A stretch of 34,601 bases of DNA from an uncultured Oscillibacter sp. (GTDB lineage Bacteria > Bacillota > Clostridia > Oscillospirales > Oscillospiraceae): assembly GCF_947654275.1 (NCBI RefSeq), contig NZ_CANTJS010000033.1, positions 1-34,601 on the forward strand, read 5' to 3'. How positions within the stretch are numbered: position 1 is the first letter of the stretch; every line of letters begins with the position of its first letter. Under the pieces are notes generated by a model. The model was not told the DNA's origin. It saw nothing but the letters and a program-made list of their open reading frames with translations, and made no database searches. The position numbers and the translations under genes are program-made. Below are positions 6,992 through 13,964 of the stretch, piece after piece.

Positions 6992-8410
6992 ATGAAAAAT
7001 CGCTACGAATCCCCCCTCTCCTCCCGCTACGCCTCGGATTTCATGCTGGAGCTCTTCTCCGCCGAGACGAGGATTAAAACCTGGCGGCGGCTGTGGGCGG
7101 CCCTGGCCCGGGCGGAGCACGGCCTGGGCCTCCCCGTGACGGCAGAGCAGGTGAAAGAGCTGGAGGACCATGTGGAGGACATCGACTTCGACCTGGCGGC
7201 GGCCCGGGAAAAGGAGGTCCGCCACGACGTCATGGCCCATGTCTATGCCTACGGCAAGGCGGCCCCCTCCGCCGCCGGCATCATCCACCTGGGGGCCACC
7301 AGCTGCTATGTCACCGACAACGCCGACCTCATTCTCTACCGGGAGGGCCTGCGGCATCTGCGGAAGGAGCTGGCCGCCCTCCTGGGGAACCTGGCGAAAT
7401 TCGCCCGGCAGTACGCCGCCGTTCCTACCCTGGGCTACACCCACTATCAGCCCGCCCAGCTGGTCACCGTGGGCAAGCGGGCCACGCTGTGGATGCAGGA
7501 CTTCCTCAGCGACCTGGAGGAGCTGGATTTTGTCATTGACAACATGAAATTCCTGGGCTGCCGGGGCACCACCGGCACCGAAGCCAGCTTTATGGACCTC
7601 TTCGAGGGAGACGGGGCCAGAATTGACGAGATGAACCGGCAGATTGCCGCCGGGTTCGGCTTTGACCGGTGCTTCCCCGTCTGCGGCCAGACCTACCCCC
7701 GGAAGACGGACAGCCGCATCCTGAACGTCCTCAGCTCCATCGCCCAGAGCGCCTGCCGCATGGCCAACGACATCCGCCTCCTCCAGCACGACCGGCAGGT
7801 AGAGGAGCCCTTCGAGAAAAATCAGATCGGGTCCTCCGCCATGGCCTATAAGCGCAACCCCATGCGCAGCGAGCGCATCTGCTCATTGTCCCGCTATCTG
7901 ATGGCCGACGCCCTGAACGCCCCCATGACCGCCTCGGTCCAGTGGCTGGAGCGGACCCTGGACGACTCCGCCAACCGGCGGATCTCCATGCCGGAGGGCT
8001 TCCTCTGCGCCGACGCCATTCTCCGTCTGTGCCGGAATGTCACCGACGGCCTCCATGTCAACGAGAAAATCGTGGACAGAACCGTGAGGGAATACCTGCC
8101 TTTCATCGCCACGGAGAACCTGATGATGGAGGGGGTCAAGCGGGGCGGCAACCGGCAGGAACTCCACGAGGTAATCCGCACCTGCTCCATGGCGGCCACC
8201 GCCCGGATGAAGGAGGGCCAGCCCTGCGACCTGCTCAGCCGCCTGGCGGCGGAGCCCGCCTTTGCCATGACGGAGGAGGAACTGAACGAGCTGATGGACC
8301 CCAGGCTCTACACCGGCCGCTGTGAGGCGCAGGTGGCGGCGTTCCTGGAGAGCATCGCCCCCATTCTGGCGGAGGACGGAGAAGGCGAGACGCCGGAAAT
8401 CAACGTGTAA
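6992..8410 (+). CDS. purB: Adenylosuccinate lyase, eukaryote-like type
   Basis: This enzyme cleaves adenylosuccinate to AMP and fumarate, and SAICAR to AICAR in de novo purine synthesis. The 472-residue product is a fumarase/aspartase-superfamily protein. Signature blocks are HDVMAHVYAYG, IHLGATSCYVTDN (~98-110), TLGYTHYQPAQL and the flexible catalytic loop GSSAMAYKRNPMRSER (~280-295), then ERTLDDSANRR. From memory these blocks are close to animal ADSL and to Clostridial PurB and unlike the shorter B. subtilis enzyme. The loop reads SSAMAYK, where most relatives have SSAMPYK. ATG 6992 has TGGAGGT at a 4-base gap. A GTG at 6980 is less likely. It is the last gene of its operon. Confidence 0.96.
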   Translation: MKNRYESPLSSRYASDFMLELFSAETRIKTWRRLWAALARAEHGLGLPVTAEQVKELEDHVEDIDFDLAAAREKEVRHDVMAHVYAYGKAAPSAAGIIHLGATSCYVTDNADLILYREGLRHLRKELAALLGNLAKFARQYAAVPTLGYTHYQPAQLVTVGKRATLWMQDFLSDLEELDFVIDNMKFLGCRGTTGTEASFMDLFEGDGARIDEMNRQIAAGFGFDRCFPVCGQTYPRKTDSRILNVLSSIAQSACRMANDIRLLQHDRQVEEPFEKNQIGSSAMAYKRNPMRSERICSLSRYLMADALNAPMTASVQWLERTLDDSANRRISMPEGFLCADAILRLCRNVTDGLHVNEKIVDRTVREYLPFIATENLMMEGVKRGGNRQELHEVIRTCSMAATARMKEGQPCDLLSRLAAEPAFAMTEEELNELMDPRLYTGRCEAQVAAFLESIAPILAEDGEGETPEINV

Positions 8411-8429
8411 CCGCCGCCTGACGCGGCGT

Positions 8430-8512
8430 AATTAGGAGTTAGGAATTAGGAGTTAGGAATCGTCTCTTTTGGGGGAAATTCCTCATTTCTCATTCCTAAT
8501 TCCTAATTTTTT
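8430..8512. repeat. Heptamer-rich hairpin after purB
   Basis: A purine arm of AATTAGGAGTTAGG words (8430-8460) and a pyrimidine arm of CTCATTCCTAATTCCTAA (about 8490-8507) ending in T6 can pair around an ~18-base loop. A small GC hairpin (8411-8428) precedes it. It lies between convergent purB and the sleL-like gene. It uses the same words as the block at 1015-1233. The T-run means it could terminate purB transcription. Confidence 0.8.
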
Positions 8513-8520
8513 CTCTGACT

Positions 8521-9822
8521 TCACTCGATATTATAGAGCGCATCCAAAACCAGCCAGGTCTGTGAAAAGGGCCGCATGACATTCCAGAAGCCCACGCCCC
8601 GGAAGCCATATTCGGCAATCAGCCGCAGCTTGGCTTCCAGGCTCCGGGCATCCTCGAACCAGACCTCGTGAACGACGCCGCCGGCGTCGGTGTAGTGGAA
8701 GAATGGGGACTGGGCCTGCCGGTCGTACTGAATGGCAATGCGGTGCTCCCGGGCCAGCTCAATGGCCCGCTGGTTGGAGATGGACTGGGCCCGGGTGACG
8801 CCCTGGACGAAGGGAAGCGGCCAGTCATAGCCGTAGTTGGGCACGCCCAGAAAAATCTTTTCCGCCGGAATCTCCGTCACGGCGTAGTCCAGCACCGCCC
8901 GCACGCTGGGCAGGGGCGCCACCGCCATGGGCGGCCCGGCGGTATAGCCCCACTCATAGGTCATCAGCAGCACCCCGTCCACCGCCGCGGCCACGGCTCC
9001 ATAGCTGTGGCCCTCGTACAGCAGCCCCCGCTGCATGGGGCTGGTCTTGGGTGCCAGCGCCGCCCAGAGGAACCGCCCCTGGGGCTCCAGCAGCCGGCGC
9101 AGCCGGCTCAGAAATGCGGCGTAGGCCTCCGCCAGCTGGCCCGGCAGGTATTCAAAATCCACATCCAGCCCGGCGTAGTCCTTCCGCAGAACTGTCTGGA
9201 GCACCTCCGCCGCCAGGCGGCCCTGAACCTCATAGTCCGTCAGCACCCGGGTGGCCCTGGCTGTGTCGAAATTCCCCTCCTCCGTCAGGGTGGACAGGTG
9301 CATCACCGGCAGCGTCCCCCGCGCCCGGGCGGCCTCCAGCAGCCCATCGTCTGCCAGGGGCAGCAGGCCGCCCTCCGCCGTAATGCCGTAGGTAAACGGG
9401 GCCAGGGTGGTGAGATAGGGCAGCTCTGCCGCCAGAAGCCGGCGGGGAATGAAGGGATAGGCATAGCCGTTGGACAGGGCCGTGCCCAGTCTCTCCTCAA
9501 AATACGAGATTACCAGGTCCTGCCCCACTGCCAGCGCGTCCCCGCCTCCCAGCTCCCAGTTGTTCCGCCAGAGCTGGCGGACCGTCGTGCCGTAGCGCTC
9601 CGCGATGGAGGCCAGGGTCTCCCCCGCCGTCACGGCGTGGACCTGTCTGGGAAAGCGGACCACCAGGGTCTGCCCCACAGCCAGCCCGGAACCGGCCTCC
9701 CCGGCAGGCGCGTCCAGGGCCTCCGGAACGCTGTTGTCCTCTGCCAGCCGCCGGGGGGAAACCCCGTAGCGCTCCGCGATGGAGGCGGCGGTTTCCCCGG
9801 CGGACACCACATGAATTGTCAT
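8521..9822 (-). CDS. sleL: LysM-LysM-GH18 spore cortex-lytic glucosaminidase (SleL/YaaH type)
   Basis: The 433-residue product has two LysM domains (~2-55 and ~60-107, each starting HxVxxGETxxSIAERYG), then a glycoside hydrolase 18 barrel (~115-430). The catalytic signature YAGLDVDFE at ~217-225 matches DxDxE. This architecture and length match Bacillus SleL/YaaH, an N-acetylglucosaminidase that degrades cortex fragments in germination. There is no signal peptide, as in spore-packaged SleL. The ATG has AGAGGTG at a 7-base gap. It lies 136 bp downstream of a gerQ-like gene on the same strand, with a hairpin between. The family is firm. The exact role is inferred from architecture and neighbours. 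Confidence 0.88.
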   Translation of the reverse strand: MTIHVVSAGETAASIAERYGVSPRRLAEDNSVPEALDAPAGEAGSGLAVGQTLVVRFPRQVHAVTAGETLASIAERYGTTVRQLWRNNWELGGGDALAVGQDLVISYFEERLGTALSNGYAYPFIPRRLLAAELPYLTTLAPFTYGITAEGGLLPLADDGLLEAARARGTLPVMHLSTLTEEGNFDTARATRVLTDYEVQGRLAAEVLQTVLRKDYAGLDVDFEYLPGQLAEAYAAFLSRLRRLLEPQGRFLWAALAPKTSPMQRGLLYEGHSYGAVAAAVDGVLLMTYEWGYTAGPPMAVAPLPSVRAVLDYAVTEIPAEKIFLGVPNYGYDWPLPFVQGVTRAQSISNQRAIELAREHRIAIQYDRQAQSPFFHYTDAGGVVHEVWFEDARSLEAKLRLIAEYGFRGVGFWNVMRPFSQTWLVLDALYNIE

Positions 9823-9920
9823 TGACGATCACCTCTTCCCCCAAACCCTATGCTCCGGCAAAAACACTTATGCGGAGGCGGTCCCCTTCTCTGTTCACCC
9901 CAACGGGCCGTGACAGCAGC

Positions 9921-9946
9921 AAACCGGGAAGAGCCCTTCCCGGTTT
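9921..9946 (-). terminator. Palindromic hairpin after gerQ-like gene
   Basis: Arms AAACCGGGAAG and CTTCCCGGTTT pair perfectly around a short loop, just beyond the gerQ-like stop on the minus strand. Only three T follow, so it may attenuate between gerQ and sleL without ending transcription fully. Confidence 0.6.
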
Positions 9947-9958
9947 GTTCCATCTTTG

Positions 9959-10702
9959 TCAGAACGTATTCTGCATTCCATTCTGCCGCAGCATTGTTTC
10001 GCACATCTCCCGCCGCCGGGTATCGTAGAACTCGATATATTTCAGCGAATAGATGTCGCAGGCGATATACCGCTCCCGTCCCGGCTGGTAGATGATGAGA
10101 TAGTCGTTGCCCACATCGTGGAGAATCCCCTCCCAGGCCGTGGTGCCCTGGGTGCCGATCAGGAAGGTGGCGGTGACGAAATTCCCCCGGTTCCGCAGCA
10201 GCATGGCCTTCAGGGAGCCCAGAAACGCCTCGCTCATGCTGGTGGGGGTCTCGATGACTTCGATGGGCTGGTGGGTCTCAAGGTCCAGCGTGCCCATGCT
10301 GCCGGTGAACTCGTTTCTGGGCGCAGGAGCGGCGGACGGAGCCGGGGCCGCGGGACTGTAACCGGGAGCAGCCGGAGCCGCAGGGGCTGGAGCCGCGGGA
10401 GTATAGCCGGGGGCAGAGGCCTCCGAAGCCGCCGGGGCGTAGCCGGGAGCGGCCGGAGCCGCCGGGGTATAGCCGGGAGCGGCCGGAGCCGCCGGGGTAT
10501 AGCCGGGAGCCGTCGGAGCCGGGGCGGGAGCGTTTCCGTTATGGCCGGCTGCCGGGGCGGCGGAGGCGGAGGACGTGGTGGTGGTTGTGGTGGTGGTAGA
10601 CGCAGAGGCGGTGGCGGAGACCGGGACCACCGGGCCGCCGCTGATCTCGCCGGACCAGTCCGTCATCATGGGACGGGATGTATAGTGTGTGTGAGTCATC
10701 AT
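9959..10702 (-). CDS. gerQ: GerQ-like spore coat protein with Tyr/Pro/Ala repeats
   Basis: The ~247-residue protein has a Thr/Ser-rich N-terminus, then ~80 residues of Ala/Pro repeats with core APGYTPAAPA (variants APGYAPAA, APGYSPAA). It ends in a C-terminal GerQ domain (~150-235: LRNRGNFVTATFLIGT, WEGILHDVGNDYLIIYQPG, YSLKYIEFYD). In Bacillus, GerQ is a coat protein needed to place the cortex hydrolase CwlJ. Here a CwlJ-type gene lies 63 bp upstream on the same strand. ATGs at 10702 and 10699 share the GAGAGGTG site. A TTG at 10714 is less likely. The C-terminal domain call is good. The repeat differs from the Bacillus GerQ N-terminus. Confidence 0.8.
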   Translation of the reverse strand: MMTHTHYTSRPMMTDWSGEISGGPVVPVSATASASTTTTTTTTSSASAAPAAGHNGNAPAPAPTAPGYTPAAPAAPGYTPAAPAAPGYAPAASEASAPGYTPAAPAPAAPAAPGYSPAAPAPSAAPAPRNEFTGSMGTLDLETHQPIEVIETPTSMSEAFLGSLKAMLLRNRGNFVTATFLIGTQGTTAWEGILHDVGNDYLIIYQPGRERYIACDIYSLKYIEFYDTRRREMCETMLRQNGMQNTF

Positions 10703-10765
10703 GACACCTCTCAAAACTCGTAATCAATTCCTGTCTCCCCGCCGGGCGGCGGGCGCCATCCTTTG

Positions 10766-11206
10766 TCAAGTGCTGTAATACGCGTCTGTCGGATTGTAAA
10801 AGCAGTGATCTCCGATGCGCGCCTGCCAGTAGCCCACGTCCGAGGGGAAGCGGCTCCGGCACTTGGGGCCGAAGGGGTTATAGAACCACAGGGATTCCGC
10901 CACCTCAGGCAGGCGGTTCCCTGCAATGGCCCAGTCGGCAATATCATAGTGAATCTGCTCCGGCCGCATGTTGTATATGTTCTGCGGATTGTACGCGCCG
11001 CCCTCTGTCTCGCTGGCGCAGACAAACTGGTAGGGCTGGAAAATAATATTGCGGATGCTGCCCTGGCCCACCCGTGCATACTCCCCGCCCTTGGCATGGA
11101 CCCGGTTCATCACCACCCCCGCCACCGCCTTCATGCCGTTCTCCCCCTCGCCGCCCGCCTCGCATTCAATCAGACGCGCCAGCAGCTCCCGGTCGGAATA
11201 AGCCAT
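10766..11206 (-). CDS. cwlJ: CwlJ/SleB-type spore cortex hydrolase, catalytic domain only
   Basis: The 146-residue product is a single Hydrolase_2 domain. The N-terminal pattern RLIECEAGGEGENGMKAVAGVVMNRV includes the conserved Glu of SleB/CwlJ enzymes. The C-terminal part has FYNP twice (LWFYNPFGPKC and CFYNPTDAY). It lacks the signal peptide and peptidoglycan-binding domain of SleB, so it matches CwlJ (about 140 residues). It would cleave muramic-delta-lactam cortex during germination. ATG 11206 has AAGGAGG at an 8-base gap. The gene is upstream of gerQ in an apparent operon, the same pairing known from the B. cereus group. Confidence 0.88.
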   Translation of the reverse strand: MAYSDRELLARLIECEAGGEGENGMKAVAGVVMNRVHAKGGEYARVGQGSIRNIIFQPYQFVCASETEGGAYNPQNIYNMRPEQIHYDIADWAIAGNRLPEVAESLWFYNPFGPKCRSRFPSDVGYWQARIGDHCFYNPTDAYYST

Positions 11207-11277
11207 GGTGCATTCCTCCTTTGTCGCTGGTCCAGTATACGGAAAAAGGGGACTGCTGGTGACAGGTGACAGGTGGC

Positions 11278-11314
11278 AAAAAGCCCCTGCCGGGCCTCTC
11301 CGGCAGGGGGCTTC
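11278..11314 (-). terminator. Rho-independent terminator after DUF2200 gene
   Basis: On the minus strand the stem GCCCCCTGCCGG / CCGGCAGGGGC is followed by TTTTT. It separates the DUF2200 gene from the cwlJ-gerQ unit. Confidence 0.88.
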
Positions 11315-11388
11315 CTCTGATATTCCTGTTCTCCCGCGGCTCCTGTGAATTTCCGCCGGGCTCCGGGACGGTCCTTCCTGAAATCCGC

Positions 11389-11739
11389 TCACTTCCGCAG
11401 AATCCGGTCCAGTGCCTTTCCCTTCGCCAGCTCGTCAATCAGCTTGTCCAGCCGCCGGATGTCCCTCATCAGCGGATCCTGCACGTCCTCCACCCGGACG
11501 CCGCAGACCACTCCCCGGACCTGCTCCGCCCGGGGATTCATCTGAGGCGCTTCCTCAAAAAAGGTCCTGTAATCCACGTCCCGTTCCAGCTGCCGCCGGA
11601 GTCCCGCCTCATCATAGCCCGTCAGCCAGCAGATGACCGTGTCGGCCTCCTCCCGTGTGCGGCCCTTCCGCTCCGCCTTCTGCACCAGCAGAGGATAGAC
11701 CTTGGAAAGCTTCATGGCAAATACCTTGCTGTGGTCCAT
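11389..11739 (-). CDS. DUF2200 family protein
   Basis: The 116-residue cytoplasmic protein matches DUF2200 along its length: KVYPLLVQKAERKGRT near the start, VICWLTGYDEAGL in the middle, then FFEEAPQMNP, GVVCGVRVEDVQDPLMRDIRRLDKLIDELAKGK and a Lys-rich end. The biochemical role of the family is not known to me. ATG 11739 has AAGGAGG at an 8-base gap. It is probably transcribed alone or as a read-through from the glycosyltransferase gene, because a hairpin separates the two. A terminator follows. Confidence 0.9.
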   Translation of the reverse strand: MDHSKVFAMKLSKVYPLLVQKAERKGRTREEADTVICWLTGYDEAGLRRQLERDVDYRTFFEEAPQMNPRAEQVRGVVCGVRVEDVQDPLMRDIRRLDKLIDELAKGKALDRILRK

Positions 11740-11782
11740 TGCGGACGCCTCCTTTTTCACCTCCCAAGCCGGGAGAAATCCA

Positions 11783-11811
11783 CAGGGCCCCGCCGCTCCG
11801 GCAGGGCCCTG
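11783..11811 (-). terminator. GC-rich hairpin after glycosyltransferase gene
   Basis: CAGGGCCC (11783-11790) pairs with GGGCCCTG (11804-11811), with an inner GCCG/CGGC stem. No T-run follows on the minus strand, so it may be a weak terminator or RNA processing/stability element. Confidence 0.5.
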
Positions 11812-11817
11812 TCGCTG

Positions 11818-12948
11818 TTATCCTCTCTGCTCCGCAATGGCCATGCGGAACATCTCCTCTGTCTGCTCGATGGAGCGCTCCAGGGCGTACTGCCGGGCGT
11901 GCTCGCCGTAGCGCTTCCCCATCTCCTCCCGCTCCCGGGGGTGCTCCATCCACCAGTCGATTTTCTCCGCCAGAGCGGCGGAGTCCCCGGCGGGGAACAG
12001 GCTCCGCTCATCCAGGGCGAACTGAGGCGTGGCGGACCGGGGGGAGTCGGCAATCACCGGCACCAGACCGCAGGCGAAGGCCTCCATACAGCTCATGGCC
12101 TCAATCTCCGCGTCGGAGGTGTGAACATACAGGTCCGCCATGTGGAGAATCTCCAGCAGCCGGGCGGGCTCGTAGAACTCCATCACCACGGGGTTGGACA
12201 GCTTCTCCGCAAGACGCCTGTATTTCTTTTCCAGAGGGCCCTTTCCCGCCAGAATCACCTGGATTTCCTCCCTGTGCCGGCAGCGGGTACAGGCCTCAAT
12301 CAGCACGTCCTGCCGCTTCTCCCCGGCGTACCGGCCCACCATCAGCACATTGAACTTCCCCTGCATCCACTCCTCCTGCGGCCTGCGGCCATAGACGTAC
12401 TGAGGGCTGATGCCGTTGGAGATGACATGGAGCCGGGCGGTGTAGCCGTGGTCCCGGAGCTGTCCCGCAATCATGTTGCTGGGGCAGTGGATATGGGTGA
12501 AGCGGTTGAAGAAGGTATCCCGGAACTTGACATACACAAAGTCGTTGACCCGCTTGCTGTTGCCCATGTGGAGGGTATAGGTGATATTCTCCGGCTGGCA
12601 GTGGAAGGCCGCCGTGTGGGGAATGCCCAGCCGCTCCACGTGCTTCAGACCCATGATGGCCAGGGGCGAGGGCATCATGAAGTGGACCACGTCCGCCCAG
12701 GCCGCCGCCTTCTCAAAGACATGCCTGTTGGGAATGGCCAGGCGCATCCCCTGGCTGGTAATCAGGTGCTCCACAATGGGAAGGAACCTCATCTGCCGCA
12801 CGGCATATTTGTAGTCCGTGGGCTTGCCGGTGGCGATGACCCGGACCTCGTTGCCGTGCTCCTTCAGCGCCGCGGCAAAGCGCCGGGCGCTGATGGTGGT
12901 GCCGTTGTTGGCGTCGTCAAACTGGTCTATGACCAATACAATTTTCAT
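11818..12948 (-). CDS. GT4-family glycosyltransferase
   Basis: The 376-residue GT-B enzyme has an N-terminal acceptor domain (starts MKIVLVIDQFDDANNGTTIS, the glycine-poor loop variant) and a C-terminal nucleotide-sugar domain. That domain has GRYAGEKRQDVLIEA (~208-222) and the EX7E motif within EIEAMSCMEAFACG (~285-298). The layout resembles diacylglycerol glucosyltransferases and other Firmicute lipid or cell-wall GT4 enzymes. The acceptor cannot be assigned from the sequence. It lies 22 bp after the TSCPD gene, so the two are probably one operon. No membrane segment is seen, so peripheral attachment to the membrane is likely. Confidence 0.88.
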   Translation of the reverse strand: MKIVLVIDQFDDANNGTTISARRFAAALKEHGNEVRVIATGKPTDYKYAVRQMRFLPIVEHLITSQGMRLAIPNRHVFEKAAAWADVVHFMMPSPLAIMGLKHVERLGIPHTAAFHCQPENITYTLHMGNSKRVNDFVYVKFRDTFFNRFTHIHCPSNMIAGQLRDHGYTARLHVISNGISPQYVYGRRPQEEWMQGKFNVLMVGRYAGEKRQDVLIEACTRCRHREEIQVILAGKGPLEKKYRRLAEKLSNPVVMEFYEPARLLEILHMADLYVHTSDAEIEAMSCMEAFACGLVPVIADSPRSATPQFALDERSLFPAGDSAALAEKIDWWMEHPREREEMGKRYGEHARQYALERSIEQTEEMFRMAIAEQRG

Positions 12949-12970
12949 CCTCGCGCTCTTCCCGGCCTTC

Positions 12971-13225
12971 TCAGCGCTGGGCCAGAATCTGCTCCAGGCC
13001 CTGGGCCAGCTGGTCCGGGCAGGAGGTGCTTCTGGGGCCGCAGTTGATGCCCTTCAGGCGGCTGATGGCCTCCTGAGCGGTCATGCCCCGGACCAGGGCG
13101 GAAATGCCCTGGAGGTTTCCGCTGCATCCGCCCACCACCGTCAAATTTTGAATCACGCCCTGATCGTCCAGCTCCACCCGCATCTCACGGGAACAAACCC
13201 CTCTGGGCTGAAAAGAATATGTCAT
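12971..13225 (-). CDS. TSCPD domain protein (TIGR03905 type)
   Basis: The 84-residue protein has the family pattern: N-terminal PRGVCSREMRVELDDQGVI, then GGCSGNLQGISALVRGM, CGPRSTSCPDQLAQGL near the C-terminus. The conserved cysteines (C11, C34, C62, C69 approximately) suggest metal or thiol chemistry. The same TSCPD domain occurs at the C-terminus of B12-dependent ribonucleotide reductases, but the free-standing protein has no defined role known to me. AGGAG precedes the ATG. A divergent promoter at 13423-13451 probably drives it, with a GC-rich leader of roughly 195 bases. Confidence 0.88.
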   Translation of the reverse strand: MTYSFQPRGVCSREMRVELDDQGVIQNLTVVGGCSGNLQGISALVRGMTAQEAISRLKGINCGPRSTSCPDQLAQGLEQILAQR

Positions 13226-13422
13226 ATTCGCTCCTCCTTTTTCTTCTCAGGACCTGTTTCAGCAGTATCCAATATGATTTCCGCCGTTCAGCTCGCCGCC
13301 GCAGGCAGCGGCAAGCAAAGGCATCCGTTCCCTCCGGCTCTTCGGTTCGGAAGCAACAGATGGAAAACCGCCTCAAAGGACGGTTCACCGCCGCAGAACA
13401 GATTCTTTAAATTGTTACGTAA

Positions 13423-13451
13423 AGCATAGCACAGCGGCGGAAAAAAGGCAA
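13423..13451 (-). promoter_or_regulatory. Putative sigma-A promoter for TSCPD-GT4 operon
   Basis: On the minus strand TTGCCT (13446-13451), a 17-base spacer and TATGCT (13423-13428) preceded by TG (extended -10). The leader to the gene (13226-13420) holds GC-rich self-complementary stretches (for example GCCGCTGCCTGCGGCGGC) and no convincing gene. Confidence 0.5.
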
Positions 13452-13471
13452 GGGAAATTCGCAGCCCCCTC

Positions 13472-13500
13472 TTGACAATATCGAGTTTCGATATTATACT
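13472..13500 (+). promoter_or_regulatory. padR promoter with operator in the spacer
   Basis: TTGACA (13472-13477), a 17-base spacer and TATACT (13495-13500) form a near-consensus promoter. The spacer is filled by the perfect inverted repeat AATATCGA-GTT-TCGATATT (13477-13495). A second, related site GATAT-TCG-ATATC lies at 13517-13529, just downstream. PadR proteins bind ATAT-type palindromes, so autorepression is likely. About 110 bases of leader follow before the padR start. Confidence 0.85.
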
Positions 13501-13634
13501 GAGATCATCCAATAACGATATTCGATATCATCGGCACAGCTGAAAACCGGCAGACACCGATTTTCAAACAGCGGCGGAGCCGCCGACGGGTGAGGTAAAA
13601 ATCCCTGTGCCGGCTATATCAAGGGGGGCGGGCT

Positions 13635-13964
13635 ATGGCACGGGAAAAATTTCAGACGCTGACAGAGCCCATGTTCTACATCCTTCTCTGTCTCCGGCGG
13701 GAGTGCTGCGGGGCGGACATCGCCGCCCAGGTGGGCGCCCTGACCCGGGGGCGGCTGAGCCTGGGACCGGGGACGCTTTACAACCTGCTGGACAGCTTCC
13801 TCCAGGCGGGCATGATTCGGGAGACCCGGGTGGAGGGCCGGAAGCGGAGCTATCTGATGACCGACAGGGGCCGGGAGGCTCTGGAGGCGGAGGTCCGCCG
13901 CCTTCAGACTCTGCTGGCGGATTATGGCCGCTGTCCCGGCGGCCGGGAGGAGGAATGTACATGA
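13635..13964 (+). CDS. PadR-family transcriptional regulator
   Basis: The 109-residue protein is a PadR N-terminal winged-helix domain: LTEPMFYILLCLRRECCGADIAAQV, then GRLSLGPGTLYNLLDSFLQAGMIRETRVEGRKRSYLMTDRGREAL, which is the family's 'GTLYxLLxxLxxxGxI' block. It has the short C-terminal dimer helix of subfamily-2 PadR proteins. The start has GGGGGG-type purines upstream. The stop overlaps the next gene's ATG by four bases. PadR genes paired with DUF2812 genes are common in Firmicutes, where the regulator controls its own operon. The promoter carries two matching palindromes. Confidence 0.94.
   Translation: MAREKFQTLTEPMFYILLCLRRECCGADIAAQVGALTRGRLSLGPGTLYNLLDSFLQAGMIRETRVEGRKRSYLMTDRGREALEAEVRRLQTLLADYGRCPGGREEECT

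Noticed and set aside
11266..13047. 593-codon open frame on the plus strand
   Set aside because: It lies opposite the DUF2200, GT4 and TSCPD genes, which have clear family signatures and ribosome sites.
13540..13576. Another copy of the MITE-like ends in the padR leader
   Set aside because: Only one arm (CCGATTTTCAAACAGC) resembles the family ends and the other does not pair well.
13607..13960. In-frame upstream extension of the DUF2812 gene
   Set aside because: It overlaps padR in another frame, is Gly/Pro-rich, and the ATG at 13961 with AGGAGG and stop overlap explains the start.
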